Shown here: positions 60,801-64,000 of the stretch, in pieces
Numbering within the stretch: the stretch's first letter is position 1
Layout: every line of letters begins with the position of its first letter
DNA from: CAIMWS01 sp964409245
GTDB lineage: Bacteria; Verrucomicrobiota; Verrucomicrobiia; Limisphaerales; UBA1319
NCBI GenBank assembly: GCA_964409245.1
Contig: CAYPCQ010000005.1
Coordinates: 1-64,000 of the forward strand
Length of the DNA: 64,000 bases
Reading direction: 5' to 3'
Made by a program: the position numbers and the translations under genes
The notes under the pieces: generated by a model
Told to the model about the DNA's origin: nothing
Databases searched by the model: none
The model's input: only the letters and a program-made list of their open reading frames with translations

Positions 60801-63707
60801 ACCAACGGATATACCGTTCCGAATCCCAACGCGCAGGCGGACGTCATCCGCCAGGCGCTCGATCAGGCCGGCGTGAACGCGCGGATGGTGAGCTATGTGG
60901 AGACGCACGGCGCCGGAACCAAGCTGGGTGACCCGATCGAGGTCCTGGGATTGACGCGGGCCTTCCGGCAGGACACCCCGGAATCCGGTTTTTGCGCCAT
61001 CGGTTCGGTCAAATCGAACGTGGGACACCTGGAGGCGGCGGCCGGCATGGCCGGAATAACCAAAGTGATCCTCCAGATGCAGCACCAGCAGCTGGTGCCC
61101 AGCCTGCATTCCGCACAGTTGAATCCGGACATCAAGTTTGAGGAAACACCGTTCATCGTGCAGCAAAAGCTGGAGCCTTGGCAGCGGCCAGCCCTGGAGA
61201 TTAACGGAGCGACCATGGCTCAACCGCGGCTGGCCGGCATTTCGGCCTTTGGAGCCGGCGGATCCAACGCTCATGTCATCGTAGAAGAATATGAGGATGT
61301 GCGTCCGGGCGGCAGCCAGGGCGGGCCGTGCCTGATCGTGCTTTCGGCCCGGAACCAAAACCGGCTCAAGGAAATGGCCAGGGCTTTGCGCCAATTCGTT
61401 TCTGAAAGCCCGGACCTGGATTTGGCGGACCTCGCCTACACGCTCCAGATCGGACGTGAAGCGATGGAGGAGCGGGTTGGCTTCGTGGTGGAATCCATGC
61501 CCGATTTGCCAATCCGCCTCACCGCCTTCATGGAGGACCAGCCCGATGTTTTCACCCGCAGCCAATCGCGGGTGGACAAGGCTGCCGCGGAGCGGTTCCT
61601 GGATGAGGCGGACCTGGCTGGCCTGGTCTCAAAATGGGTCGAAACCGGGGATTATGTCAAAATCCTGGAAGTTTGGATCCGCGGCTATGGCCTCGATTGG
61701 AACCAGCTTTACCCCGCCGGGGCGCCGCGGAGAATCGGGCTTCCAACCTATCCGTTTGCCAAAGAGAAATATTGGTTCCTGGATACGCCACCCCGGCTGA
61801 ATCGCGACGAGCTGGCGGTCCAGCTTGAGTCGCCGGAGGCGCCAGCCGATTCATGGCTCGTGTTCCGCGAAGAATGGGATACGCAGGAGCTGCCAGATCC
61901 GTTGGATTGGCGGGAACGCCTGGCTGGACATGCGGGCAAACACATCGCCATTGCCGCGGTGGATCTGGCGGAAGCCGAGGCCCTGGCATCGTTCCTGCGT
62001 CAACTGGAAGCAGAGTCGTTGTCTGCCCAGCCCTTGCGGATCTCCATCCTGGGAATGGATCCTGAATCCAAGATTGCCGAAACTCCCGAGGTGGTGTTGT
62101 TCCTGGGGCCGGGCATCAAGGACCGGGCAACCGTCGAGCCATCTGAAAAGGATCTTTCCGCCGTGTTCCACCTCAGCCGCAGGTTGATGAACTCTGGTTG
62201 GGATGAGCCTGTGGCCATCTACTATCTTTATGAAAGTGGTGGTGGCCAGCCACGCGTTGATTGCGAGGCCCTGGCCGGTTTCGTCCGCGCGGCGATGAAG
62301 GAAAATGAGCAGCACCTTTGGACGCTGATTGGAGATTATGGCCGTGATCCCAGCCGGTCCCGGCCGCAGTTGCTGGTCAGGGAATGGCTCCTGGGTTCAT
62401 CTGGTGGTGGCGAGATCCGGTATGCCCCGGGCCAGCGCCTGGTCCGGAGGCTGGCCGAAACCAGACTCCCGCCGCAGGCCCGGCTGCCGTTCAAAGACCA
62501 TGGGGTTTACCTGCTGGCGGGCGGCCTGGGTTATTTGGGGATGCAATTATCCCTCGAACTTGCCCGCCGATATAAAGCAACCCTGGTGCTTTTGACGCGG
62601 GGCGCCCTGGATGAATCGCGCACCGCTCATTGCCGCAAGCTGGAGGCGTTGGGAGCCAAAGTCATATTTGAATCGGTGGACATCACGGACCGGGATCGCC
62701 TGGCCGCAGTTTACGCGGATGTGGTCCGGCGGGCTGGCCCCCTTAATGGGGTGTTCCACCTCGCCCGCCACCATGAGGATCAGCTGATCGCCCGCAAACC
62801 TTGGCCATCCTTTTTGCGGGTGATTCAGCCGAAAGCCCATGGGATGTTATACCTGGACGAATTGACGAAGGATCAGCCGCTGGACTTCTTTGCCGTGTTT
62901 TCATCCCTGGGGGCTTACGGGGTTCGCGGAGCGAGCGATTACTCCTATGCGACCGCTTTTCAGAATGCCTTTGCCACACTGCGCAACCAGTGGGTGCGGG
63001 AAGGCCGGCGCTCAGGCACTACCACCGCCATGTGCTGGGGGCCGTGGTTGGAGGATCATTTATTCCCGGAGTCGCGCAGCCGGCTGGTCGATGCCGGATT
63101 TGCGCTGATCGAAATGGGGTCTGGATTCCAGGTGCTGGGGGAGGCCCTGGCGGGTGGGGTGACGCCGCTGGGATTGGTCAAAATCCGGGATGGAGCGAAG
63201 GTCAGGGGGATGTTCGGCTTGGCGGAAAGCCATCCGCCAGTGGTCGCAGGCGGGGACCTGGCTGGCCTCGATCAGTTATTGGGGCATTGGGAGCAGCGCC
63301 GCTTGCAGGGGGAGGATGTTTCCGAAGCGGTGGCGGAGCGCATCACGCTGGATGAGCTGAACGTTTTGCCGGGGGCGCTGATCCAGCGGGTGGACCGATT
63401 GCTTTTCGGAACGAATGGCAAGGGTGGCGCCGCGCCTGCGGAGGCGGTGGTGGAGGAGGCCCAGCCGAAGCCCAGCAACGGTGTCGATGCCAGGGAGGTT
63501 GCCAAGGTTATCCGAACCTTGCTGGCCGAGGTCTTGCATTTGACGGAGATCGATGATGAACGATCGTTTATGGATTACGGGCTGGATTCCATCGCCGGCA
63601 TGCAGTTGGCGGTGCGGTTGGAAAAGCGGCTCAAAAAGGAAGTTTCGCCGCAATCGTTGATCGGCTTCCCCACGGTGGCCGAGCTGTCAAAGCATTTGGT
63701 CCCCTGA
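42873..63707 (+). CDS. Giant six-module trans-AT polyketide synthase
   Basis: About 6,944 residues, the largest protein here and purely PKS. Order: KS0 (Cys216, NIGH changed to NIGF at 391), DH (His670/Asp828), ACP (Ser968); KS (Cys1222), ACP (Ser1714); KS (Cys1943), KR (Tyr2772), C-methyltransferase (~2910-3240), ACP (Ser3298); KS (Cys3533), KR (Tyr4336), ACP (Ser4495); KS (Cys4734), C-methyltransferase (~5183-5546), ACP (Ser5614); KS (Cys5877), KR (Tyr6690), helical element, ACP (Ser6906). There are no AT domains. It continues the chain from the third protein, completing its split dehydrating bimodule, and ends in KS-KR-ACP, so another bimodule is split with the fifth protein. Start alternatives are TTG 42861 and ATG 42882; upstream in-frame codons lie inside the previous gene's ACP and were rejected. 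Confidence 0.95.
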   Translation: MGNMPNLAEKRTQIEALLRDAERSKPAVAPPQPSVVPESRPLAPAPMAIVGLAGKYPGAETIDDFWASLIGRRNCIQEMRGERAEEFAILGGGRNGQEDLRIKHFGLLKEIHRFDAPFFNISRREAEVMDPHMRLLLETVWTCIENAGYRPRSLDRQTGVFTSFYNYEFADLLRELEVEAASEAYLAAGTTGAIFANRISFLLGLNGPSEVYNTACSTALVALHRSIQAICAGDCRQAIIAGVSLLLTPGRVVALSGMGILNTTGVCNPYSYPAHGEVIGEGVGAILIKPLAQAVADRDYIYAVVRGTDVNHHGDRSGRLTLPSADALADLLAATYRKLGIRPGNLRYVEGHGAGAEADVIELRALQRFLEKAGFKGGKVPVGSVKGNIGFGEASGGMAQLAKCALAFHHGQLPGTLHFDQADPVFDLSHSLLEIQTANATLDHGGAEDCMSILAYGLGGTNAHVVVSGYTPMPAGFDAPAKPYPMLFSAGSEGALAEYLRQLGEHLRVATNWSRYRAICGSDPAVLWCVARTLAGRERHAQCRVAFLVDNLAVFQQCLVDYLAGTPNGRIIRSGEPAIAAGSEPGLAAAVRWVNGENAAGEDHFGGGSHQKLPLPGIPFGGDVYRLPLSRRPAQPARLKIEDRWVVTRDNHGTAVELELCLEDYFIAQHLVEGVAIMPAAGYLALLFRIARQVLRQESGAIENLAWIMPFEIQGGPATMRFEIAESGAFRIYHKELDRLCCKGRWLHLSDTLATACHPHVKADQLEGFLPVVDKSLYWAAANAPETRQFHGPALRRLAAIHQVGDQLVGIMDPLDGEASLPEIAFIDSALGTCRGFSLSVPGGAQAVVPFAVERIHWLRPVDTSRKGYAAVKERRDALGRYDISIENGAGAVYAVLEGYYPKPFTRLAPTGGTAQPSAVTPAPPPKAVQPLMDCLLSEFRQRIAAFLKCQVAEVPLDESLAPLGLDSIGINTLTDQISQRLGFDLPATVFFEYAHLRDLVEYLVHDFQAELEAFAAKNAGTSGMEGAAMVQPAETSLPLPTRNDQSRVGGAADIAVVGMGGLFPGARNVHELWEKISSGQDLIIEMPEPRRQSVYRVYADALRDLKGIYGGFVEDADKFDAAFFGFTEAEVMAMDPQQRLFLEAAWAAIEDAGYFPPALSGRKVGVYVGAIVNDYSAYLNDVGYPVSMFHEGTGSSLAGIANRLSYLLNWTGPSQAVDTACCSSLYAIDRAVNDLLKGDCEAALAGGVSFVCTAAGYEMYAAMDYLAKDWRCKAFAAGGNGWSKAELFGAVFLKRYEDAIRDRDPIYAVIKATGTNHGGKGYFYTQPNSGRHVELMREVYRKAQVDPRSIIHIEAHGSGTEMGDALEFNSISRALREFAAEKGVQLPANRCGLGSIKSNFGHAEAGAGIAGFIKTVLLLHERSLPPTLHIENVNPHLRLSQSPLFLVDKARTFAEHDGATPGEPHSAGVHSFNFSGAAAHALVAEHLAGGENGSLGLSRFPVCISAKTPRALAAYCRELAQFLKKAPAAPGWFDRAVFTINRTKSFFPCRCGFIVHSAGDLIAQLEAEASSGNNRTLPAGSKPARSGKADYPSLGDGNVELLLERWLGEADFDWSLVLKPFSLVCLHLPTYPFEHDRSYFPQAAAGAARIATRPESVAPIPSAVSAPVPVQPAEPALSGTVEDQLAGILGEILAVSPSAIDLDQSVGEYGFDSLKIVALSEALNKHFGLQTVPPDLFEFSTPREMLALVAPADQTRSKSLAAPVGRPASGRDDIAIIGMSGQFPGASDLEQFWQNLVAGRDSITEIPPDRWDWKSIFGDPRREAGKTNVRWGGFIEDVPVFDPLFFHISPLEAQAMDPQQRLLMMYVWRAIEDAGHRPSSLAGSHTGLFIGTGSTAYSAWVAAGEAAREGYSSTGSIPSIGPNRMSHFLDLHGPSEPVETSCSSSLVAIHRAVSAIKAGECGLAIAGGINTIITPDDHIGFSKAGMLCEDGRCKTFSATANGYVRGEGVGMLLLKSLSAAEADGDHIYGVIRSSVVNHGGRATSLTAPNPKAQAELLRAAYSKAGIDPRTIGYIEAHGTGTPLGDPIEINALTQAFKALYEAAGAPGVREAHCALASVKTNIGHLELAAGVAGVIKVLLQLRHGLLVQGLHCERINPYIKLEGTPFYLLQENRPWPQVMGGDGRPLPRRAGVSSFGFGGVNAHLVLEEYVPPAEARPAAAGPLRPQLVLLSARNPERLQETVRNLHGFLLRHPGTAAGDLAYTLQIGREEMEARLALSAGSIEELQVKLQQVINGQNDVEGCLRGLVAGPDGGSGQASLTLPPDSQTDPGRLAAHWVNGGRVDWGTSQAGFRRISLPAYPFARERYWRGEAARAAIGLPAAESEATVFIPQWEDAGSWVQPTALRAPSTLVIVQSGTAFGLPQALTEHCRQRFPGAAILRIQVGDQTGSGSAGEWLCGRDDAGGFEACLRDCASIDSLFFIANEEPLDPDWPAQDEVQLLRLAKAVKRRLSGADQAACFILTVDNYRVADSAVHPRGGGLTGLVYAIAQGDHRLQVRNIDLSAADADRRESLPALLDAVLSEPPSHRGEVIKFCAGQRYLQTLIPLAWPDGSPKGFRHNEVYVILGGSGLVGDMVTRILIQRCQARIIWLGRSPEDHPGIRARLDSYQGLPGKPIYRQADALDLASLRGAVERIRADYGEIHGALFAGNVFSFDNSVAETTELDFTRILEIKTKGSLNFVEAFKEVPLGFMCFFSSAQAYSFSGAASLSAYAAGITFTDSLVRSLWESAAFPVGTVNWGFWESSREGPSAVGNAGFLDAATGVDALDRFIGLLRERVLNQILCLKTSPAVRGLMPIHGDRLTLASGTVVVENQAALARAGYVGYERPPLADIPGADEFEAWMVKLLEAQIRDMALPAGEEAAVTPGLRLWLRQTRRLLEEKRALVDASAGADSVWAAWELRKPVLRQERQLQAQILLAEECLRKLPAALRGEIRPTEILFPAGSMEKVEPVYADNSQFTYFSTVVADAVLAFLEQQREFDPGFRVRILEIGAGTGGTTAVVLASLRGWEPFIEEYCYTDVSRAFLAHGERRFASGRPFLKFQLLDIEQAPAASEDGWGTCDLVLAANVLHATKDIRRTIRHAKAALKRHGQLILDEIAGPSIFAHLTFGLLPGWWRFEDSALRIPGSSGLYPETWQRVLREEGFETIAFPAREAHRFGQQVIVAGSDGVIRLEKRAGREADEKTVEKQEAAKPTGANPGLAGGSVKQRITGILSEFLRIPESQLSAGTPFSDYGVDSILGINFVDRLSAELGLSLNSAILFEHSTIERLSAFLAENYPDQIPAGRSQAAVSPAASMPAATAPKKPDFQAGMGTGEIAVIGMAGQFPGAKDVEALWRNLVDGQAVVQDLPAHYLDAGQVFDGFDKAREWSCRRGGILEDRACFDPLFFNISPREAESMNPHQRLILQESWKALEDAGINPRSLGGAKAGLFIGAEPCGYEHESFTGASDAIIASRLSYFLDLKGPALVVNTGCSSSAAAIHLACESLRHGESQLAIAGGVFAVLGQELLVRLSAMDMLSPTSACHSFDAAADGTVFSEGVGVVVLKRLADAIADGDPIYGVIQASGMNQDGASNGITAPNGKAQESLLADVYRRFHIDPERFSYVEAHGTGTRLGDPVEANALARAFRQFTARRHFCAVGSVKAALGHASAAAGVIGLIKVLLMMRHGKLPGMPHFKQLNPLIEFENSAFYVNETAQDWPAASGLPRFAAVNSFGHSGTNVHLVVRSHEAPLPVASAGGPQVIVLSAKDGDRLQEAAGRLASFVEQNPACDLRALACTLQVGRESMRERLALIVHEAAELPAKLKAWIRGECPVAACWRRTADPQDRAMHLLQADEASRDLPARWIAQGKLDLLAELWTLGADVDWQLLYQHNRPVRLRLPTYPFAREHYWAPKPGPGSGPAALLPRQPAEEERILCFEENWEPFAANASPLDPPANRIQTLVCLLSDPHHQDAFSRAMHALAPSARVVFLGQADVGPGRDAEAFGKAWSKVGPCDAFIYLWPVEDRRLITDILPLAGLLQAVSKGGNKPGRVIFAGGYADGLERCHLESWIGIERSLGLVLPEVQAAVLSVQAGISAPVSMATWADRVWRMLAQDKLESVRYEDGIGHALRIREMKLAAASAPRLDGKTILITGGCGGLGLRMAKWLAAKWRVNLVLTGRSPWSSGLQGMLAGIQPVGCRVHYGQADVCDAQAMAAALQEARNKLGPIHGVIHAAGIKDTRTVFEKSPAELQAVMDPKVKGTLVLDEVLAQDPLEFVCYCSSSAAILGDFGACDYAMANRFQVAYAAHRNLLAAEGRRQGKTRVICWTMWSGTGMGSRGGDETAVCLKASGQRPLRPEEGLELFGQLLAQDKGQCIVLAGKAAQVRRALRCDSGPAAPVRNGAQPAGAPAAILAPGILEEKLLSDLGEQLSQLFKIPTARLGSSQNFADFGIDSIGLAELARLLSKRYGIALSPSVFFGHSTLAAVTRYLCEKHTVIFNPQPSIPENTAAEPSPLPVPEPSGHQPSKVPEPIAIIGMSGRFPGARGVDEMWQILFEGRNAVTAMPADRFEQPAGSGGMKGDQDQASRPCCGCIPGVREFDPVFFEISPAEAEEMDPRQRLLLQEGWNALEDAGFGPEHLARQRIGMFVGVEEGDYPRRAAEGSITANHTGILAARLAYFLNLKGPVMAINTSCSSSLVAVHQACQTLRSGECEAVLAAGVNLILDPDNLLAMAQAGMLSPDGTCFAFDRRASGMVPGEAVVAIVLKPFRRAVADGDPIHAVILGSGINYDGKTNGITAPSGVAQAELLRKVWEKAGVQPQQIGYIVAHGTGTRLGDPVEVNALAEAFNGAPTAPAQCALTSCKTNFGHTFAASGLVNLVALVQAMRHQTIPASLHCRELNEFIHWDGCPFYVSVANQAWRSSPGRARIGGVSAFGMSGTNAHVVVRDHAVVDAPQPDLPGHYLLAWSAKTAEALRERILQFAHWIETRRFTNQQLPAISRTLLLGRHPFAHRCAVVVRHLEEAAELLAAIGKSPRPGVFEGTVEKAFRSGGMAPERDGLPPAKFLPADGQSVGLADSLRLAAEQWCRGAEIDWAQFFDQSHPQRLHLPGYPFSRRQYWLESVADSKAIKEEPMAARKAPTTTWWQLSAANAESVQQLLAAQAGDMDRHLAGLLAAALHSLGLREEDQRLVQSTARKNRPAYLERWLEESRRLLGESGESGAGVRPLAPVWAEWDAAKARWMDDACLKAQASLVEHCLRALPEILRGERRATDVLFPDYSVELVEAVYRDNPVADLFNNAVGQAAAAWIEHRLGRDPGARIRVLEIGAGTGGTTAAVLPLLAPFKEHLEEYCYTDISKAFLIPAGSKFVPAHPFVVPRLFDVSQPVAGQAIAPYSYDLVIAANVLHATPDIRRAIRNAGSTLRPGGVLILNELSANGWFTHLTFGLLEGWWLHQDAALRLRGCPAVASDTWQRLLTGEGFVQVHFPLEQGHGLGQQVIVAEKCGALPELPVGGLGDAPKPASAKVGPEAPAVAGGKALGKLAIDYFKKLVGAALKMEANDIDPAAPLEGYGMDSLMIGKVMARLREAFEDIPSTLLFEIQTVAALAEYFLSHRKAEMMDRLGFKPAAAESPRPAAPGNGHEPGAITRACPPRAQATPAGPREAIAIIGLSGHFPSAPDLGTYWENLKAGKDCITEIPPERWSLDGFFHPDMEEAIDAGKSYCKWGGFLEGFWNFDPLFFNLSPRLALEIDPQERLFVQAAWEALEDAGCTRNALAEQYDSRVGVFTGISHTEFNVLGPDLWRAGKQIYPRTSFGSVANRVSFLFNLKGPSVPVDTMCSSALTAIHAACESILRGECALAIAGAVNLCLHPSTYVALCASRLLSKSAKCCSFGLGDDGYVPAEGVGVLLLKKFSEAVRDRDRIHAIIRGSAVNHGGRTNGYTVPNPNAQADVIRQALDQAGVNARMVSYVETHGAGTKLGDPIEVLGLTRAFRQDTPESGFCAIGSVKSNVGHLEAAAGMAGITKVILQMQHQQLVPSLHSAQLNPDIKFEETPFIVQQKLEPWQRPALEINGATMAQPRLAGISAFGAGGSNAHVIVEEYEDVRPGGSQGGPCLIVLSARNQNRLKEMARALRQFVSESPDLDLADLAYTLQIGREAMEERVGFVVESMPDLPIRLTAFMEDQPDVFTRSQSRVDKAAAERFLDEADLAGLVSKWVETGDYVKILEVWIRGYGLDWNQLYPAGAPRRIGLPTYPFAKEKYWFLDTPPRLNRDELAVQLESPEAPADSWLVFREEWDTQELPDPLDWRERLAGHAGKHIAIAAVDLAEAEALASFLRQLEAESLSAQPLRISILGMDPESKIAETPEVVLFLGPGIKDRATVEPSEKDLSAVFHLSRRLMNSGWDEPVAIYYLYESGGGQPRVDCEALAGFVRAAMKENEQHLWTLIGDYGRDPSRSRPQLLVREWLLGSSGGGEIRYAPGQRLVRRLAETRLPPQARLPFKDHGVYLLAGGLGYLGMQLSLELARRYKATLVLLTRGALDESRTAHCRKLEALGAKVIFESVDITDRDRLAAVYADVVRRAGPLNGVFHLARHHEDQLIARKPWPSFLRVIQPKAHGMLYLDELTKDQPLDFFAVFSSLGAYGVRGASDYSYATAFQNAFATLRNQWVREGRRSGTTTAMCWGPWLEDHLFPESRSRLVDAGFALIEMGSGFQVLGEALAGGVTPLGLVKIRDGAKVRGMFGLAESHPPVVAGGDLAGLDQLLGHWEQRRLQGEDVSEAVAERITLDELNVLPGALIQRVDRLLFGTNGKGGAAPAEAVVEEAQPKPSNGVDAREVAKVIRTLLAEVLHLTEIDDERSFMDYGLDSIAGMQLAVRLEKRLKKEVSPQSLIGFPTVAELSKHLVP
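42999..45930 (+). other. KS0-AT docking-DH-ACP (second half of split dehydrating bimodule)
   Basis: The KS has TACSTAL (Cys216) and GHGAG, but NIGF in place of NIGH (Phe391). The DH has HLVEGVAIMP (His670), FHGPAL instead of YGPxF, and FIDSALG: Asp828 is present but the Gln/His four residues later is Gly. The ACP has GLDSI (Ser968). With the KR of the previous protein this would dehydrate without extending the chain. Confidence 0.85.
46020..48130 (+). other. PKS module KS-AT docking-ACP without reduction
   Basis: The KS keeps all catalytic residues (TACCSSL Cys1222, EAHGSGT, NFGH) but is divergent elsewhere (FFGFTEAEVMAMDPQQR). The ACP has GFDSL (Ser1714). No processing domain is present, so a beta-keto group is predicted unless a trans-acting enzyme modifies it. 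Confidence 0.87.
48180..52910 (+). other. PKS module KS-AT docking-KR-cMT-ACP
   Basis: The KS is intact (TSCSSSL Cys1943, EAHGTGT, NIGHLE). The KR has ILGGSGLVG (~2624) and FFSSAQA. Its active region is SAYAAGITF (Tyr2772) without the Asn four residues later. The C-methyltransferase carries LEIGAGTGGTT (~3049), YCYTDVS and ANVLHAT. The ACP has GVDSI (Ser3298). Predicted unit: alpha-methyl-beta-hydroxy. Confidence 0.88.
52990..56490 (+). other. PKS module KS-AT docking-KR-ACP
   Basis: The KS is intact (TGCSSSA Cys3533, EAHGTGT, ALGH); its KGPALVVNTG stretch and the substrate-facing VFAVLGQEL differ from its neighbours. The KR has ITGGCGGLG (~4195), YCSSSAA and CDYAMAN (Tyr4336, Asn present). 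The ACP has GIDSI (Ser4495). Predicted unit: beta-hydroxy. Confidence 0.88.
56570..59860 (+). other. PKS module KS-AT docking-cMT-ACP without KR
   Basis: The KS is intact (TSCSSSL Cys4734, VAHGTGT, NFGH). The methyltransferase has LEIGAGTGGTT (~5365), YCYTDIS and ANVLHAT, closely like the earlier C-methyltransferase. The ACP has GMDSL (Ser5614). Predicted unit: alpha-methyl-beta-keto, or gem-dimethyl if the enzyme acts twice. Confidence 0.88.
59960..63704 (+). other. PKS module KS-AT docking-KR-helical element-ACP at the protein end
   Basis: The KS is intact (TMCSSAL Cys5877, ETHGAGT, NVGHLE). The KR has LAGGLGYLG (~6550), FSSLGAYG and SDYSYATAF (Tyr6690; Thr replaces the Asn). The helical stretch LLGHWEQRRLQG (nt ~63260-63410) precedes the ACP (GLDSI, Ser6906). 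The KR is a close paralog of the terminal KR of the third protein. It is probably the first half of a bimodule completed by the fifth protein. Confidence 0.87.
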
Positions 63708-63751
63708 AATCAAAACGGTGGCAATTACTATGAAAAGGATTTCTGCCCGGC

Positions 63752-63755
63752 AGGA
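63752..63755 (+). promoter_or_regulatory. AGGA ribosome binding site of the fifth synthase gene
   Basis: AGGA sits 6 nt before ATG 63762 in the 54-bp gap (63708-63761), the only AT-richer spacer inside the operon. The gap also holds a 9-codon reading frame, ATG 63730 to TGA 63757-63759, which may be fortuitous. No hairpin or promoter is obvious. Confidence 0.5.
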
Positions 63756-63761
63756 TTGAAC

Positions 63762-64000
63762 ATGTTGAGCATCCAGGAACAAAGACGGCGCATCGCGGAG
63801 GAGCTTGAGCGGCTTTCCCGGCTCAAGGCTGGCCGGAAGCCTTTGGCTGCCGCTCCCGCCGCGGGGCTTCCCGTGCCCGATGGCGAACCGGAACCGGTCG
63901 CCATTATCGGGCTGTCGGGTTGCCTGCCTGGTTGCCAGTCGGTGGACGCTTTCTGGCGGGCCTTGGACGAAGACCGGCGCCTGCTCGAGGCGCCGCCCCC
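63762..64000 (+). CDS. Partial (3' truncated) trans-AT PKS, N-terminal ketosynthase
   Basis: Only 79 complete codons are visible before the window ends. The protein starts with a short charged helix (MLSIQEQRRRIAEELERL), a Pro/Ala-rich linker, then the opening of a KS domain (EPVAIIGLSGCLPG, FWRALDEDRRLLEAPP). The start is supported by AGGA 6 nt upstream. The beginning most resembles the KS0 that opens the second protein (FWKALDEERCLLEEIP), including the PGC triplet. By the pattern of the two other PKS boundaries I expect a non-elongating KS, possibly with a DH, that completes the split bimodule. The catalytic residues lie outside the window. Confidence 0.9.
   Translation, partial: MLSIQEQRRRIAEELERLSRLKAGRKPLAAAPAAGLPVPDGEPEPVAIIGLSGCLPGCQSVDAFWRALDEDRRLLEAPP

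Noticed and set aside
1..64000. CRISPR arrays, insertion sequences, tRNA or rRNA genes
   Set aside because: No short regularly spaced repeats, transposase frames, terminal inverted repeats or structured RNA genes were seen; the only DNA-level repeat is the coding duplication in the first gene.

Overview
The window is one assembly-line gene cluster on the + strand, preceded by the 3' end of an unrelated surface-protein gene. The first gene (1-3624, 5' end outside the window) is a chain of MBG/YDG-type and Ig-like repeats. It ends in a short domain with a final FYRAV-x-P-type signature that I associate with exported repeat proteins of Verrucomicrobiota. GC content is high and this is the only taxonomic clue, so Verrucomicrobiota (soil- or host-associated) is a moderate-to-low-confidence inference. 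A GC-rich hairpin follows that gene. After a 228-bp gap, transcription restarts into the cluster.

From 3853 to the right edge there are five consecutive genes, the last one truncated. They encode a hybrid trans-AT polyketide synthase / nonribosomal peptide synthetase. The four complete proteins are about 3,480, 4,916, 4,604 and 6,944 residues. They are separated by gaps of 7 bp, a 4-bp ATGA overlap, 8 bp and 54 bp, so they look like one operon. I count 14 complete ketosynthases (KS) plus the start of a fifteenth, 17 carrier domains, 7 ketoreductases (KR), 3 dehydratases (DH), 2 C-methyltransferases, 3 adenylation (A) domains, 1 condensation domain, 2 tandem heterocyclization (Cy) domains and 2 tandem oxidase (Ox) domains. 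There is no acyltransferase, enoylreductase, thioesterase or terminal reductase in the window. Malonyl transfer and release must come from genes outside it.

Read collinearly, the line is: Ser loading (A with an inserted FkbM-type methyltransferase, PCP, then an orphan A C-terminal piece carrying an N-methyltransferase) - KS-ACP - KS-KR-ACP | KS0-ACP - C-A(Gly)-PCP - KS-DH-KR-ACP - KS0-ACP - Cy-Cy | A(Ser)-PCP-Ox-Ox - KS0-ACP - KS-DH-KR-ACP - KS-KR-ACP | KS0-DH-ACP - KS-ACP - KS-KR-cMT-ACP - KS-KR-ACP - KS-cMT-ACP - KS-KR-ACP | KS... (vertical bars are protein boundaries; KS0 marks a KS missing a catalytic His). The predicted chain is a methylated serine starter, a short hydroxylated ketide, an amide to Gly, a CH=CH unit, an oxazole, two further olefins and a C-methylated polyketide tail. 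I do not recognise this architecture as a known product's cluster.

The most distinctive parts are the doubly methylating serine loading region, the tandem Cy / tandem Ox oxazole machinery split over two proteins, three successive carriers around the oxazole with Thr instead of Asp before the phosphopantetheine serine, and a repeated protein-boundary design. In that design the KR, a conserved helical element and an ACP end one protein, and a KS0 behind a short N-terminal helix starts the next.
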